DNA from: Rarobacter faecitabidus
Lineage (GTDB): Bacteria > Actinomycetota > Actinomycetes > Actinomycetales > Cellulomonadaceae
Direction of reading: 5' to 3'
DNA: 64,000 nt
Assembly: GCF_006716265.1 (NCBI RefSeq)
Contig: NZ_VFOS01000004.1
Coordinates: 1 to 64,000 of the forward strand
Shown here: in pieces, positions 36,101 to 43,892 of the stretch
How the letters are laid out: each line of letters begins with the position of its first letter
Numbering within the stretch: position 1 is the first letter of the stretch
The notes under the pieces: generated by a model
Told to the model about the DNA's origin: nothing
Database searches by the model: none
The model's input: the letters and a program-made list of their open reading frames with translations, nothing else
Position numbers and translations under genes: made by a program

Positions 36101-36510
36101 GCGACCGCCTGATCGAGCGCGGTGTTGAGCACGCCTACCTGGACGGGCGCACGCGGCGGCGGGCCGAGCAGATCGAGAAGTTCTCCTCTGGTGAGGCCTC
36201 AGTATTCCTCATCTCGCTCAAGGCGGGCGGGTTCGGCCTGAACCTCACTGCTGCCGACTACTGCATCCTGCTCGATCCGTGGTGGAACCCCGCGGCAGAG
36301 GCGCAGGCCGTGGACCGGGCGCACCGCATCGGGCAGACCCGGCAGGTGATGGTCTACCGCCTGGTCTCGCAGAACACCATCGAGGAGAAGGTGATGGCGC
36401 TCAAGCGCGAGAAGTCCGCCCTGTTCTCGCAGATCATCGACGGCGGCGACGCGCCGGCCACGAGCCGGGTCGGGCTCACTGCCGACGACATCAAGGAACT
36501 GCTCGCCTGA
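33172..36510 (+). CDS. SWIM-domain SNF2-family helicase
   Basis: A 1112-residue nucleic-acid-dependent ATPase. An N-terminal SWIM zinc finger is visible at about residues 82-96 (CTCPVGSNCKHVAAT). The middle 500 residues are a variable domain. The SNF2 ATPase starts near residue 645: Walker A DDMGLGKTLQTLA, then DEAQFVKNHQS, TGTPLENNLMELW, and the C-terminal helicase motifs VLIFSQFTRFLGKV, SLKAGGFGLNLTAAD and DRAHRIGQTR. Such proteins occur in actinobacteria as single genes of unclear role in DNA repair or transcription. No defence genes are adjacent. Confidence 0.93.
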   Translation: MYSPADVADLVGPAAFARGSVYVAQERIRGLATRPASARIRQTIGATTQLVAQVIGTANVPYIAIVNLANARGELELLSGECTCPVGSNCKHVAATLLRYLDESSSASPSSRGGDRRGIAAVPANWEDELSALTNSGRAQVGTGQQQIGLQVEVSRGHNTATMYTARRGSASSTVTRVGLRPLTRGRSGRWIRTGISWQELSYQFSYRQSPELNVLRALYALAVPTYQYTAPAQIWLNDAPGSAVWSLLVQAAALGVAFVDAADNRSEVLVVPGPVSTETTVAATGEGALEVATRLVSIDGEIDRALADGAEPIGVPAHGIVTVLKRDGRDQLALVPTAAAIDQGVLDLIARPAPITIPAAGLSKFYATWLPAISARVDQVSFAQDAAGAAPTPVLTLLTTALGPHRVMTTLRWRYVSSGLVVADYPFALAHGQSAGLRDLEAQALVWADLGTIPELADIARQVENSQDGAWLTDGIETATLLATTVPRLRELTEGNESFRIEQVGDIAEYRVTDALEVSVSSEQSFDRDWFSLNVRVHVAGREVPLSEVFAALVRDEEYLLLDDGTMAPLTDPRLEQLREAIESARLLQDERREGLRVGRYQVRLFQRLDELGLLGEEAVQWRGVVASLDELSAPTALAAPPRLNASLRGYQQHGYEWLSYRVHHGLGGILADDMGLGKTLQTLAMIDHELSIATEPKPFLVVAPTSVVGNWASEAAKFAPHLRTVTIDATAKRRGESIGSIAGRADIVVTSYALFRLENDAYAATDWAALILDEAQFVKNHQSVGYRSAKDLPTPVKIALTGTPLENNLMELWAIMSIVCPGLLPDAKTFTAKVERPIARGQGGDLIERLRSVIAPFVLRRTKEVVAADLPAKQENITEVTLNQRHRKVYDQYLQRERSRVLGLVDELDNHRIEVLRSLSILRQASLDVSLVDEAHASIGSSKLEVLFDILDEILADGHNVLIFSQFTRFLGKVRDRLIERGVEHAYLDGRTRRRAEQIEKFSSGEASVFLISLKAGGFGLNLTAADYCILLDPWWNPAAEAQAVDRAHRIGQTRQVMVYRLVSQNTIEEKVMALKREKSALFSQIIDGGDAPATSRVGLTADDIKELLA

Positions 36511-36602
36511 GTCACGGCCCACCGCGCCAGCCGGAACCTCGGCGGAACACCTCACTCGACCTTCGGCGGAGCACCCCCGCATCCGCCCGCGCCTCCGCGG
36601 AA

Positions 36603-36660
36603 CACCGGTTAGGGCTGTCGCGCACCCGCTATACCGGGTGTCCCACAACCACAACCGGTG
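36603..36660. repeat. Dispersed dyad repeat, copy B
   Basis: CACCGGTTAGGGCTG at the left and ACAACCACAACCGGTG at the right; the ends are inverted repeats (CACCGGTT/AACCGGTG). The centre is CACCCGCTATACCGGGTG, itself an imperfect dyad. It sits 112 bases before the glycyl-radical gene. Confidence 0.8.
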
Positions 36661-36771
36661 CTGTGCGGGCGACAGGCGCCGAGGTTTGGCATCTGGCGAC
36701 AGGCGCGCGACACTGGAGAGGGAGGGGACAACGAGTGCGCCCGGAATTCGGGCGCGGACGAGGAGTACCCC

Positions 36772-37089
36772 ATGACTGAGCAACAGACCCACAGCGACCC
36801 CAATCCCTACGCGGACCTCGAGTACGCGGCGCGGGTGGCCGACGCGCTGAAGCCCACGAGCCCCGACCAGCCGGTCATCATCAACAATCACGAGAAGCCC
36901 GAGGATGCTGGGCTCTTCCACGTGAATGTGAACGTCCTGAACAAGGAAACCCTCGAGGACGCCATCGAGCACCCAGATAAGTACCCAAACCTGACGGTGC
37001 GCGTATCCGGCTACGCCGTGAACTTCGTGAAACTCACCAAGGAGCAGCAGCTCGACGTCCTCAACCGGACCTTCCACAACCACGCGTAG
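36772..37089 (+). CDS. grcA: Stand-alone glycyl radical domain protein (GrcA/YfiD-like)
   Basis: A 105-residue protein whose C-terminal half reads [20 protein letters not shown]: the RVSGYAV loop holds the radical-bearing Gly, as in the end of pyruvate formate-lyase. Autonomous proteins of this type can replace an oxidatively cleaved C-terminus of pyruvate formate-lyase. GAGGAG lies eight bases before the ATG. No pyruvate formate-lyase or activating enzyme is in the window. Implies mixed-acid metabolism in microaerobic or anaerobic conditions. Confidence 0.88.
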   Translation: MTEQQTHSDPNPYADLEYAARVADALKPTSPDQPVIINNHEKPEDAGLFHVNVNVLNKETLEDAIEHPDKYPNLTVRVSGYAVNFVKLTKEQQLDVLNRTFHNHA

Positions 37090-37223
37090 CACGCGAGCCG
37101 AACCGTTGCCGTCGCGCGGGCGGTAGGGCTGGCCTTGCCCATTCGGAGGTGACGGGATCGAGGAGGACGGTGCGCCCGCGGTGGACCGCTCGCAGGAGCG
37201 CCGCGGGCGCCTCGTCCATGCCC

Positions 37224-37299
37224 GCGCGCCAGCGAGATCACGGCGGAGGCGCGCCGTCGAGATCACAGTGGCTCGCGCGCCGTCGAGATCACAGGGGAA
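37224..37299. repeat. Three 25-26-bp imperfect tandem repeats
   Basis: GCGCGCCRNCGAGATCAC occurs at 37224, 37249 and 37275, each followed by a short variable stretch. It lies in the 240 bases between the glycyl-radical gene and the end of the convergent membrane protein gene. Confidence 0.7.
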
Positions 37300-37329
37300 G
37301 CGCGGGAACTCGTCCGAAACCGCTGACGA

Positions 37330-38499
37330 CTAACCGAAGATCGCCTGCCAGAGGTCCCGCACCCAGCTCCCGATCGGCGAACTGCTGCCGCGGACGAGCG
37401 GAAGGAACCAGGCAAGCACGAGCTGCGCCAGGGCAGATCCGATGATGAGACCCTGCCTCCTGCGCGAGGGCCGCATCGGGCTGAGCACGACGATGTAGAG
37501 CAGGATCATCAGCAGGTACGAGTGGCCGCCGGCGCTGCGGACGCCGAGCCACAATGCGAGAACCATCCCCACGACCGCCACCGTCGGCGCCACGAGGCGC
37601 CGCAGTTCGCCGAGCCGCAACCTCATCGTGTACGCCACCAAGAACAGCGGCGAGGACGCGAGCGAAAAAACGAGGGAACTACCCGCCGCTCTCGCCGAGC
37701 CGCCCACACCGCCGGGGAACCAGGGGTCGGCGAACCCCCGTAGCACCCCAAGCGCATCCGCCGTGAACCACCACGAGACGAAGATCCAGAACCCCAGGGC
37801 CGCCAATGCGGGAAAGCTCAGGACGATCGCCGTCGCACCATGCGATCCCGGCCCCAGGTGACCGGAACGCTCGGCGATGAACGGTCCGATGGCGGCGATG
37901 ATGACGACGAAGACCCACATCGAGGGATCGACCATGACGGCGACGCCGAGCGCGATCCCCGCCCAGAAGCCGTGCTCGGTCGACCTGTTGACGACGAACG
38001 TCTCGAGGCTGTCGAGGGCGAGTAGCAGAAGAGCGAGTCCGAGGATGGACTGCAGGTCGCGGGACGCCAGGAAATACAGCGCGGGGCTGAGCCAGATCGT
38101 CGCCAGAACGGCGAAGGTAGCGGGCCAGCCGAACTGTCGGCGGCGCAGGACTCCCATGGCCCGCTGGCTGAGCAGTCCGATGACCAGCGCCGCAATCGCG
38201 AGCATGGCCAACCCGTTGCCGCGGATGATGGACGAGAGTGCCGCCGACAGCGGCGGGAACACCTTAGCTACCCAGTACAGGTCCGAGGCCCCCCACACGA
38301 TCAGGTCGCCGCGAGCGGCAAGCCGATCATTCGCTGTGTTGGCCAGGGGCAGGATCTGGGTCACCCAGTAGAGCAACGCGAACGTCGGCACCGCGACGCC
38401 CAGCCGCAGGAGCCAGCGGTACAAGAAACTCGATGGCCACACGTTGACGGCGTTCGCGCGCCTGCGCATGCCGCGCTGCGGCACCGCCACGGCTGTCAC
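37330..38499 (-). CDS. Polytopic membrane protein, partner of the glycosyltransferase
   Basis: A 389-residue protein with about eight or nine membrane helices after a 30-residue basic N-terminus. Extracytoplasmic loops are rich in aromatic and Gly residues (PWFPGGVGGSARAAG). It resembles no family I can name with confidence; the layout is like glycan-polymer transport or mannosyltransferase-like proteins. Its start overlaps the stop of the upstream glycosyltransferase gene by four bases, so it probably takes part in making or exporting the same surface polysaccharide. Confidence 0.75.
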   Translation of the reverse strand: MTAVAVPQRGMRRRANAVNVWPSSFLYRWLLRLGVAVPTFALLYWVTQILPLANTANDRLAARGDLIVWGASDLYWVAKVFPPLSAALSSIIRGNGLAMLAIAALVIGLLSQRAMGVLRRRQFGWPATFAVLATIWLSPALYFLASRDLQSILGLALLLLALDSLETFVVNRSTEHGFWAGIALGVAVMVDPSMWVFVVIIAAIGPFIAERSGHLGPGSHGATAIVLSFPALAALGFWIFVSWWFTADALGVLRGFADPWFPGGVGGSARAAGSSLVFSLASSPLFLVAYTMRLRLGELRRLVAPTVAVVGMVLALWLGVRSAGGHSYLLMILLYIVVLSPMRPSRRRQGLIIGSALAQLVLAWFLPLVRGSSSPIGSWVRDLWQAIFG

Positions 38500-40028
38500 G
38501 ACACGCTCCCGACGCGCTGAGGCTCAGGCTCGGAGGAGGATGTGAGCCCGTGCTCCGTTTTCTCCCAATAGTGCGGCTTCGTGATGAGCTGCCACAGCCC
38601 CTTGTACGCCGCGATGGAGTGCAGGATCCAGTACACGGGATTAAGCAGCGCCCACGGCACCAGCCGGTATCGGTGCCTACGGAAGGCGCCCATCATCGAG
38701 ACGTAGACCATCATGGCGCTGCCGCAACCGAGGTTAAACAGGTTGAGCCACAGGAGCCAGCCGGGGAAGTAGTCGCTCAACACCTCCGGCCCCAGCAGGA
38801 TCGAGACGATGAATGACAGATAGAGCAGGGGGACGGTCAGGAAGGTTATCGGCGTGCCCGCCACCAAGAAGATGAACGACAGCGCCTGGCGCGGACCGGC
38901 GATCTTCAGCAGATGGGTGGGCCTGCGCAGATGGACGAGAACCGTTTGCAGATATCCCTTGATCCACCGCGATCGCTGCCGGATGAAGTTCGGGATCGAG
39001 GTGTTCGCCTCCTCCCATGTGGTCGAGTCGATCACCCCCACGCGCATGCCGGCGCCGGATGCGCGAATGCCCAGGTCGGCGTCCTCGGTCACATTGAACG
39101 GATCCCAACCGCCGAGGGCGCGCAGCCCCGACATGCGGAAGTGGTTGGACGTGCCGCCGAGCGGGATGGGAAGCCGCTCGAAGTCGAGCCCGGGCAGCAT
39201 GTAGTCGAACCAGAATGAGTACTCGAGGGTGAACATGCGGGTCAACGCGTTCTCGTTGGCGTTGAAGTAGTTGAGCGCTGCCTGCACGCACACCAGGTTG
39301 TCGTCGTGCGCGCGGAATGCCGCGACCGCCTTGCGCAGCTGATCCGGATCGGGGCGATCCTCCGCATCGTAGATGACCAGGAAATCGCCGGTTGCCAGTT
39401 CAAGTCCGACATTGCACGCCTTGGGCTTGGTCTGCGGATTCGAGGCGGGCACGACGACGAAGGTGAAGTTCTCGGGCGGGTCGGCGGCCATCGCGGCCGC
39501 CAGCGTCTCGGGATCCGCCTCCTCGACGAGCACGAGGATCTCCAGCTTGTCGGCCGGATAGTCCAGTTGGCCGAGGTTGCCGACCAGTTGCGCCACGATG
39601 TTGGCCTCGCGGAACACGGGCACCAGAACGGTGTAGCGCGGCAGGTCCTCATCGGCGATGCGCGGGGTCTCGGCGACGGAACCGTAGTGGGATTCGACGC
39701 GCGCGCCGCGCATTGAGCTCCAGAACTTGAAACCGACGGAGATCAGAAAGCTGAGGCCCACGGCGGCGACGACCGCTATCAGGCTGGCCCGCGGCCAGGC
39801 GACAATGCATGCGACCAGAGCGAGGAGGACGATTATCCCGACGACCTTCTGGCCTCGCGACAGCACCACCCGTGCGGACAGGCTCGGGTCCGCTCGCCAG
39901 AGTCCGAGAGTCGCCCGGTCCGTCATCGCATCGCGCACGGCCTTCGCCTCTGCCTCGGGCAACCCGTCGCCGGGCACGAGCACCGTCGCTCGACTGGGCG
40001 CCGATGCCCGCGAAAGTGAATCGGACAT
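38496..40028 (-). CDS. BcsA-like family 2 glycosyltransferase
   Basis: A 510-residue membrane glycosyltransferase. Two N-terminal helices (about 60-95) come before the GT2 catalytic domain (YTVLVPVFREANIV at about 140). The catalytic Asp motifs are VIYDAEDRPDPDQ and NVTEDADLGIR, and the acceptor/QxxRW motif is FIRQRSRWIKGYLQT. Four to five C-terminal helices follow. These features match processive beta-glycan synthases (cellulose synthase-like). No PilZ domain is attached. GAGGCAG precedes the ATG at 40028. The polymer is not determined. Confidence 0.88.
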   Translation of the reverse strand: MSDSLSRASAPSRATVLVPGDGLPEAEAKAVRDAMTDRATLGLWRADPSLSARVVLSRGQKVVGIIVLLALVACIVAWPRASLIAVVAAVGLSFLISVGFKFWSSMRGARVESHYGSVAETPRIADEDLPRYTVLVPVFREANIVAQLVGNLGQLDYPADKLEILVLVEEADPETLAAAMAADPPENFTFVVVPASNPQTKPKACNVGLELATGDFLVIYDAEDRPDPDQLRKAVAAFRAHDDNLVCVQAALNYFNANENALTRMFTLEYSFWFDYMLPGLDFERLPIPLGGTSNHFRMSGLRALGGWDPFNVTEDADLGIRASGAGMRVGVIDSTTWEEANTSIPNFIRQRSRWIKGYLQTVLVHLRRPTHLLKIAGPRQALSFIFLVAGTPITFLTVPLLYLSFIVSILLGPEVLSDYFPGWLLWLNLFNLGCGSAMMVYVSMMGAFRRHRYRLVPWALLNPVYWILHSIAAYKGLWQLITKPHYWEKTEHGLTSSSEPEPQRVGSVS

Positions 40029-40102
40029 CGCTGCCTCCGTCCATTCGTCCTGGCATTCAACTTTAACCGCAAGGCGAGGTCTTCGTAGCCGGAATGGAAA
40101 TG

Positions 40103-40158
40103 GGCCCGAGTTCACCCTTGATGCCCGGCTTTCGGGTCTCTTCGGGTGAACTCGGGCC
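40103..40158 (-). terminator. Terminator after the DUF4914 gene
   Basis: GGCCCGAGTTCACCC and GGGTGAACTCGGGCC form a perfect fifteen-base stem around a 26-base loop with its own small CCCG/CGGG stem. On the minus strand it is followed by CATTTCCATTCC. It separates DUF4914 from the glycosyltransferase operon. Confidence 0.8.
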
Positions 40159-40258
40159 TCATTCGCGCCGTCCTCGTCGCTCCACGCCGAGCCACTGGCC
40201 TGCGACGTGGCAAAGCCCTAAGGAACTGGGCGGGCAAGCAGCGAGGGGCGGGAGGGAC

Positions 40259-42160
40259 CTACGCGTGCAGCGGAGTCAGCTCCAGGTAGTCCTCCAGCGT
40301 GCCATCGTTCAGGCAGACCTCGATGATTGCCCGGCCACGGGGATCGAGGTCATCGGTCAGGAACTGCTTGAGTTCGGACTTGAAGAAGTCAGTGAGGATC
40401 TTCGCGCCGGCGTCGTAGGCGTCCACCCCGACCTTCGACTGGAACTCGGGGGTGAGCAGCGTCGGGCGGACCTGCTGGCCGTCGATCTTGAACTCCTTGA
40501 GCGCATACCCGAACAGGGCGCAACGGGCGGGAGTCAGCAGGTCGTCGCGGATCTTGCCCTGGCCCCGGCGGGCCAGGTATTCACGCGTCAGCCATTCGGC
40601 GGCGAAGCCAACCCGGTAGGCACCAATGTGCTGGTTGGGCGTCAGCACGTAGCGCGTACGGGGCGCGTCGAGGATCTGTTCGAGCAGGAGGTTGGCGGCC
40701 TTGACCTTGGTTCCAGTCGAGAACGGCCAGAAGGACCCGACGCCCTCCGCGACCATTCCGCCGTGCTTGATGGTCTCCGCCTCGGACGCGGTCGCGCCGA
40801 TGGACGGGTTCTTGTCGCCGCGCGGGGCGATCAGGCGCCATAGCCAGGCGAGCGAAGGCGGTATCACGTGGCAGATGCCCATGATCCCGTAGGTGGGCTT
40901 GTCGGTGGTGCAGGCGGGCATGCGCACGCCGAAGGTGCGGACATCGACCTGCTGGGGCTCGTTCACGATGCCGTTGATGTGGCTACGCGGGATGACGACG
41001 CGCGGATTGGAGCAGGGCTTCCCGTTCGAGTCCAGTTCGTGCTCCCACGGGAGGCAGGTCGCGCCGGGCACGCCATGGATGTTGAAGAACACCAGCGGCT
41101 CAGGCGGGTGGATACACGCCCGCTCGAATGCCGGGTCCTCCCCGTACTTGGTCAGGCCGTCGACGCGAACGAACCAGCCCTCCTCGGCGTCGGCGACCGT
41201 GAGCAGCCCATCGGATCGCTGCAGATCGCGGTGGCAGAGCGTCATGTCATCCGTGATGGGGGCGAGCTTGGAGGTCTCGGACAGGGTGATCGCGTAGGGC
41301 TCGTCTGTGACGATGTTGTAGCCCAGCAGCACGCGACCGTCTTCCTCGCGGCGCATCTCCTGGCACATCTCGGACTTACCGCCGCCCGATGCGCCCTCGT
41401 GCATGATGATCGTCTCGTTCTCGTACGGGGTGGTGACCCGAACGGACGACGCGTGCGCGGTGAGCCAGTTCTCGGACTCGCCGATGTCGAGCAGCGCAGA
41501 GAACACGCCCTTCTTGGCGCTTGGCCCGGGGTAGAGGTTGTAGGCGAAGATCTCGTGCAGCGACTCGGTGCGGTCGTGGACCACGATCTGCTTGCCGTCG
41601 AAGTGGGTGTGCCTAAACGGCGGGGCCAGATACAAGATCGCGCGCGGCGAGAATTCGGGCAACTCGTCCAGGGTCACGAAACCCTGAAGGTCGACGAGCG
41701 CCGTCGCGAAGAACGCGGCGTTGCGCGGCACGATGGCCAGCGAGGGGTAACCGAACTTCAGCGAACCGGCCTTGAAGGGGACGACGAGCAGTTCCTGCTC
41801 GGACAACCACGTGAGTGTCTCGGCCTTGATGGGTGCGAAGTCCTGCCCGTGGCGATCGGCGAAGCGCGGCTTGTCGGTGGGGAGGTCGTCCGCGATGCGC
41901 ATGCAGTCGGGATCGCGGCGGCGGATGTAGTCCTCGGGGTAGTTGACGGCGATGCCGTTGGTGCACCGGACCACGTCGGCTTCCTTGAAGGCGCCCTTGC
42001 CCGGCACGTCGTAGACGACATCGAACGTATCGACGCCTGGGGCTCCGAGGCTGAGTTCGTACAGTTCCTGGCGCGTCTGCGGGATCGTGATGCTGTTACA
42101 CGCCTCAAGCGCTGCCGCCACGTCCGCGGGCAACGTGACTCTTCTGAGCAGATCGTTCAT
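40259..42160 (-). CDS. DUF4914 family protein (PEP carboxykinase-like P-loop protein)
   Basis: A 633-residue protein matching the DUF4914 pattern: ...NGIAVNYPEDYIRRRDPDCM, PFRHTHFDGKQIVVH, and the P-loop-like IIMHEGASGGGKSEMCQEM. The last resembles the nucleotide loop of PEP carboxykinases, as does the general alpha/beta plan. It lacks the usual GTP-type PEPCK active-site string, so it should not be named pckG. The family function is not established. The ATG at 42160 with GGAG upstream was chosen. It stands alone with its own terminator. Confidence 0.8.
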   Translation of the reverse strand: MNDLLRRVTLPADVAAALEACNSITIPQTRQELYELSLGAPGVDTFDVVYDVPGKGAFKEADVVRCTNGIAVNYPEDYIRRRDPDCMRIADDLPTDKPRFADRHGQDFAPIKAETLTWLSEQELLVVPFKAGSLKFGYPSLAIVPRNAAFFATALVDLQGFVTLDELPEFSPRAILYLAPPFRHTHFDGKQIVVHDRTESLHEIFAYNLYPGPSAKKGVFSALLDIGESENWLTAHASSVRVTTPYENETIIMHEGASGGGKSEMCQEMRREEDGRVLLGYNIVTDEPYAITLSETSKLAPITDDMTLCHRDLQRSDGLLTVADAEEGWFVRVDGLTKYGEDPAFERACIHPPEPLVFFNIHGVPGATCLPWEHELDSNGKPCSNPRVVIPRSHINGIVNEPQQVDVRTFGVRMPACTTDKPTYGIMGICHVIPPSLAWLWRLIAPRGDKNPSIGATASEAETIKHGGMVAEGVGSFWPFSTGTKVKAANLLLEQILDAPRTRYVLTPNQHIGAYRVGFAAEWLTREYLARRGQGKIRDDLLTPARCALFGYALKEFKIDGQQVRPTLLTPEFQSKVGVDAYDAGAKILTDFFKSELKQFLTDDLDPRGRAIIEVCLNDGTLEDYLELTPLHA

Positions 42161-42363
42161 CGTGACTCCTCTTGGCGGGCCCGGGTGGCCGCACCGATCC
42201 AAGGCGGATCTCAGGCATGTCACGTGAAACTCTCCACACGAGCACGAGCACGAGGCGAATACCTGACCGCTTCTTTACCTTGAACCTACGCGAGGGTGAC
42301 GATTTTTTCTAGGACCTTCGGCCGGAATCGTTGAAAATACTGGCCTCTCACCGAGGCGATGAC

Positions 42364-43275
42364 TCACTTGTGCACGACGACGGTGGACCCGATTCCGAGT
42401 TTGCCCTTGCCCCAGAGGTAGTCCATGGCGGCGTTCGCGATTCGCACGCAGCCGTGGGATGCCGGGTACGCGGGGATGTTCGGCGAGCCGTGAATCGCCC
42501 AGCCGCCGGAGCGGAAGTACTGCGGTCGATACATCGGGCCGAGCTTGGCCACGTGCATGTAGTCACGCTTGAGGAAGACCTTGAAGGTTCCCGTCGGCGT
42601 GTGGGCGTAGCCGCGCACGCCGTTGTCGAAGTAGTTCCGGTTCGATCCCGTCGAAATGTTGAAGGTCCACAACACCTTCCCGTCCTTGACGACGTTGAGG
42701 ATCTGACGCGACAGGTCCACCTCGAACACCCGCTTGTCCTTGGACTTCGATTTACTGATGTCGGTTTCGACTCGGGTGCCGAGGTAGAGCTCGTACCAGA
42801 CGCCCTGCGTGGCCCGCCCGGTGCGGGCCCGCCCCGTGGCCTTCTGGACCGCCATGACGGCCTGCTGAGTCGAGTGGCCGTACTTGCCGTCGGCCTTGCT
42901 GACCCAGAATCCGCGCTTGCGCAGGAGCTTCTGCAGCGTGGCGACTTGCTTACCGCTGGACCCGGAACTCAGTTCGGGCTTGGCCTTGGCCTTGGCCCGT
43001 GCCTTCTTTTCCGCGGCCTTGGCCTGCTTGGCGGCAAGCTTCGCGGCCTTCTTCTTGGCCTTCTTCGCCGCGGCTTTCTTCTTAGCCTTCTGCTTGGCTT
43101 TCTGTGCCTTGGTGGGTGTCTTCGGCGCATTCTCGCCCGCTGCCGGCGAATCGGAGTTCGACGCGCTCGTCGTTGCCGCGGATACAACGGGGGAAGCAGT
43201 GGCGGAGACCGCAGTGGGCACGAGCAGCGACAACGCCACCGAGCAGGCGAGCAAGAACTTTCCGAACTTCACCAC
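42364..43275 (-). CDS. Secreted L,D-transpeptidase (YkuD) with peptidoglycan-binding domain
   Basis: A 303-residue enzyme that forms 3-3 peptidoglycan cross-links or anchors proteins. A signal peptide (VVKFGKFLLACSVALSLLVP) is followed by a Lys/Ala-rich low-complexity stretch (about 55-100), a PG_binding_1 domain (GKQVATLQKLLRKRGFWV) and the YkuD domain with IHGSPNIPAYPASHGCVRI, containing the His and catalytic Cys. The GTG at 43275, six bases after GGGGGAT, fits the signal peptide better than the in-frame GTG at 43290. Confidence 0.92.
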   Translation of the reverse strand: MVKFGKFLLACSVALSLLVPTAVSATASPVVSAATTSASNSDSPAAGENAPKTPTKAQKAKQKAKKKAAAKKAKKKAAKLAAKQAKAAEKKARAKAKAKPELSSGSSGKQVATLQKLLRKRGFWVSKADGKYGHSTQQAVMAVQKATGRARTGRATQGVWYELYLGTRVETDISKSKSKDKRVFEVDLSRQILNVVKDGKVLWTFNISTGSNRNYFDNGVRGYAHTPTGTFKVFLKRDYMHVAKLGPMYRPQYFRSGGWAIHGSPNIPAYPASHGCVRIANAAMDYLWGKGKLGIGSTVVVHK

Positions 43276-43341
43276 GACTAGATCCCCCACCCGAGTTTGC
43301 GTTGCTGTGCGCCGCCTAGTATCTCAGATCCGCCTGATGCA

Positions 43342-43719
43342 TCAAATGTCCCGCCCGCGTAGCCTATCGAGTTCGCGCCGCTCGCGTTTGGTCGGGCGCC
43401 CCGCACCGCGCTCGCGCACGGCGACGGGGATGCTCAACTCGCGCGGGGGCGGGGGCGGGCTGTGGTCCTCGTAGCACTGGGTCGCGACGGGCGCGCCGAC
43501 GCGCTTATTGATGATCTTGGTGACGACAACGATCCGTTTGAGGGCCCCGCCCGTGATCTCGATCCGGGCACCCGGCCGGACGTGCGCGGCGGGCTTGGTA
43601 CGTTCCCCGTCCACGCGCACATGCCCCGCCTTGCAGGCGGATGCCGCAGCGCTGCGCGTCTTCGCGAGGCGCACGGACCACAGCCAGACGTCGATTCGCG
43701 CGCTTTCTTGGCTTTCCAT
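43342..43719 (-). CDS. S4-domain RNA-binding protein (Hsp15-like)
   Basis: A 125-residue protein. The S4 domain is IDVWLWSVRLAKTRSAAASACKAGHVRVDGE, as in Hsp15, which binds stalled 50S subunits carrying peptidyl-tRNA. A Pro-rich spacer is followed by a basic C-terminus (GAGRPTKRERRELDRLRG). AAGGGG precedes the ATG at 43719; the GTG at 43725 has no ribosome site. Confidence 0.85.
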   Translation of the reverse strand: MESQESARIDVWLWSVRLAKTRSAAASACKAGHVRVDGERTKPAAHVRPGARIEITGGALKRIVVVTKIINKRVGAPVATQCYEDHSPPPPPRELSIPVAVRERGAGRPTKRERRELDRLRGRDI

Positions 43720-43892
43720 GCCCACCCCTTTCGCGTTTTCTGCGGACGAGTTTCCCGTCGTCCCAAGGCCACTTCGTCGCGATCACCGCTCAGGTCAACA
43801 ATAGGAGACGCGACAGGAACGCCACCTTTGACGGGCCCGCCGGGCGTACGGTGGTTGAGGGAAGCCATCCGTCTGCCGATGCTGGAGGATCC

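Noticed and set aside
33172-36510. Part of a phage-defence island (SNF2 helicase as in DISARM or similar)
   Set aside because: Flanking genes are sugar metabolism and a glycyl-radical protein; no methylase, PLD nuclease or other defence partner is present.
40259-42160. GTP-type PEP carboxykinase (pckG)
   Set aside because: The P-loop is PEPCK-like, but the overall string pattern fits DUF4914 and the usual PEPCK active-site sequence was not found.
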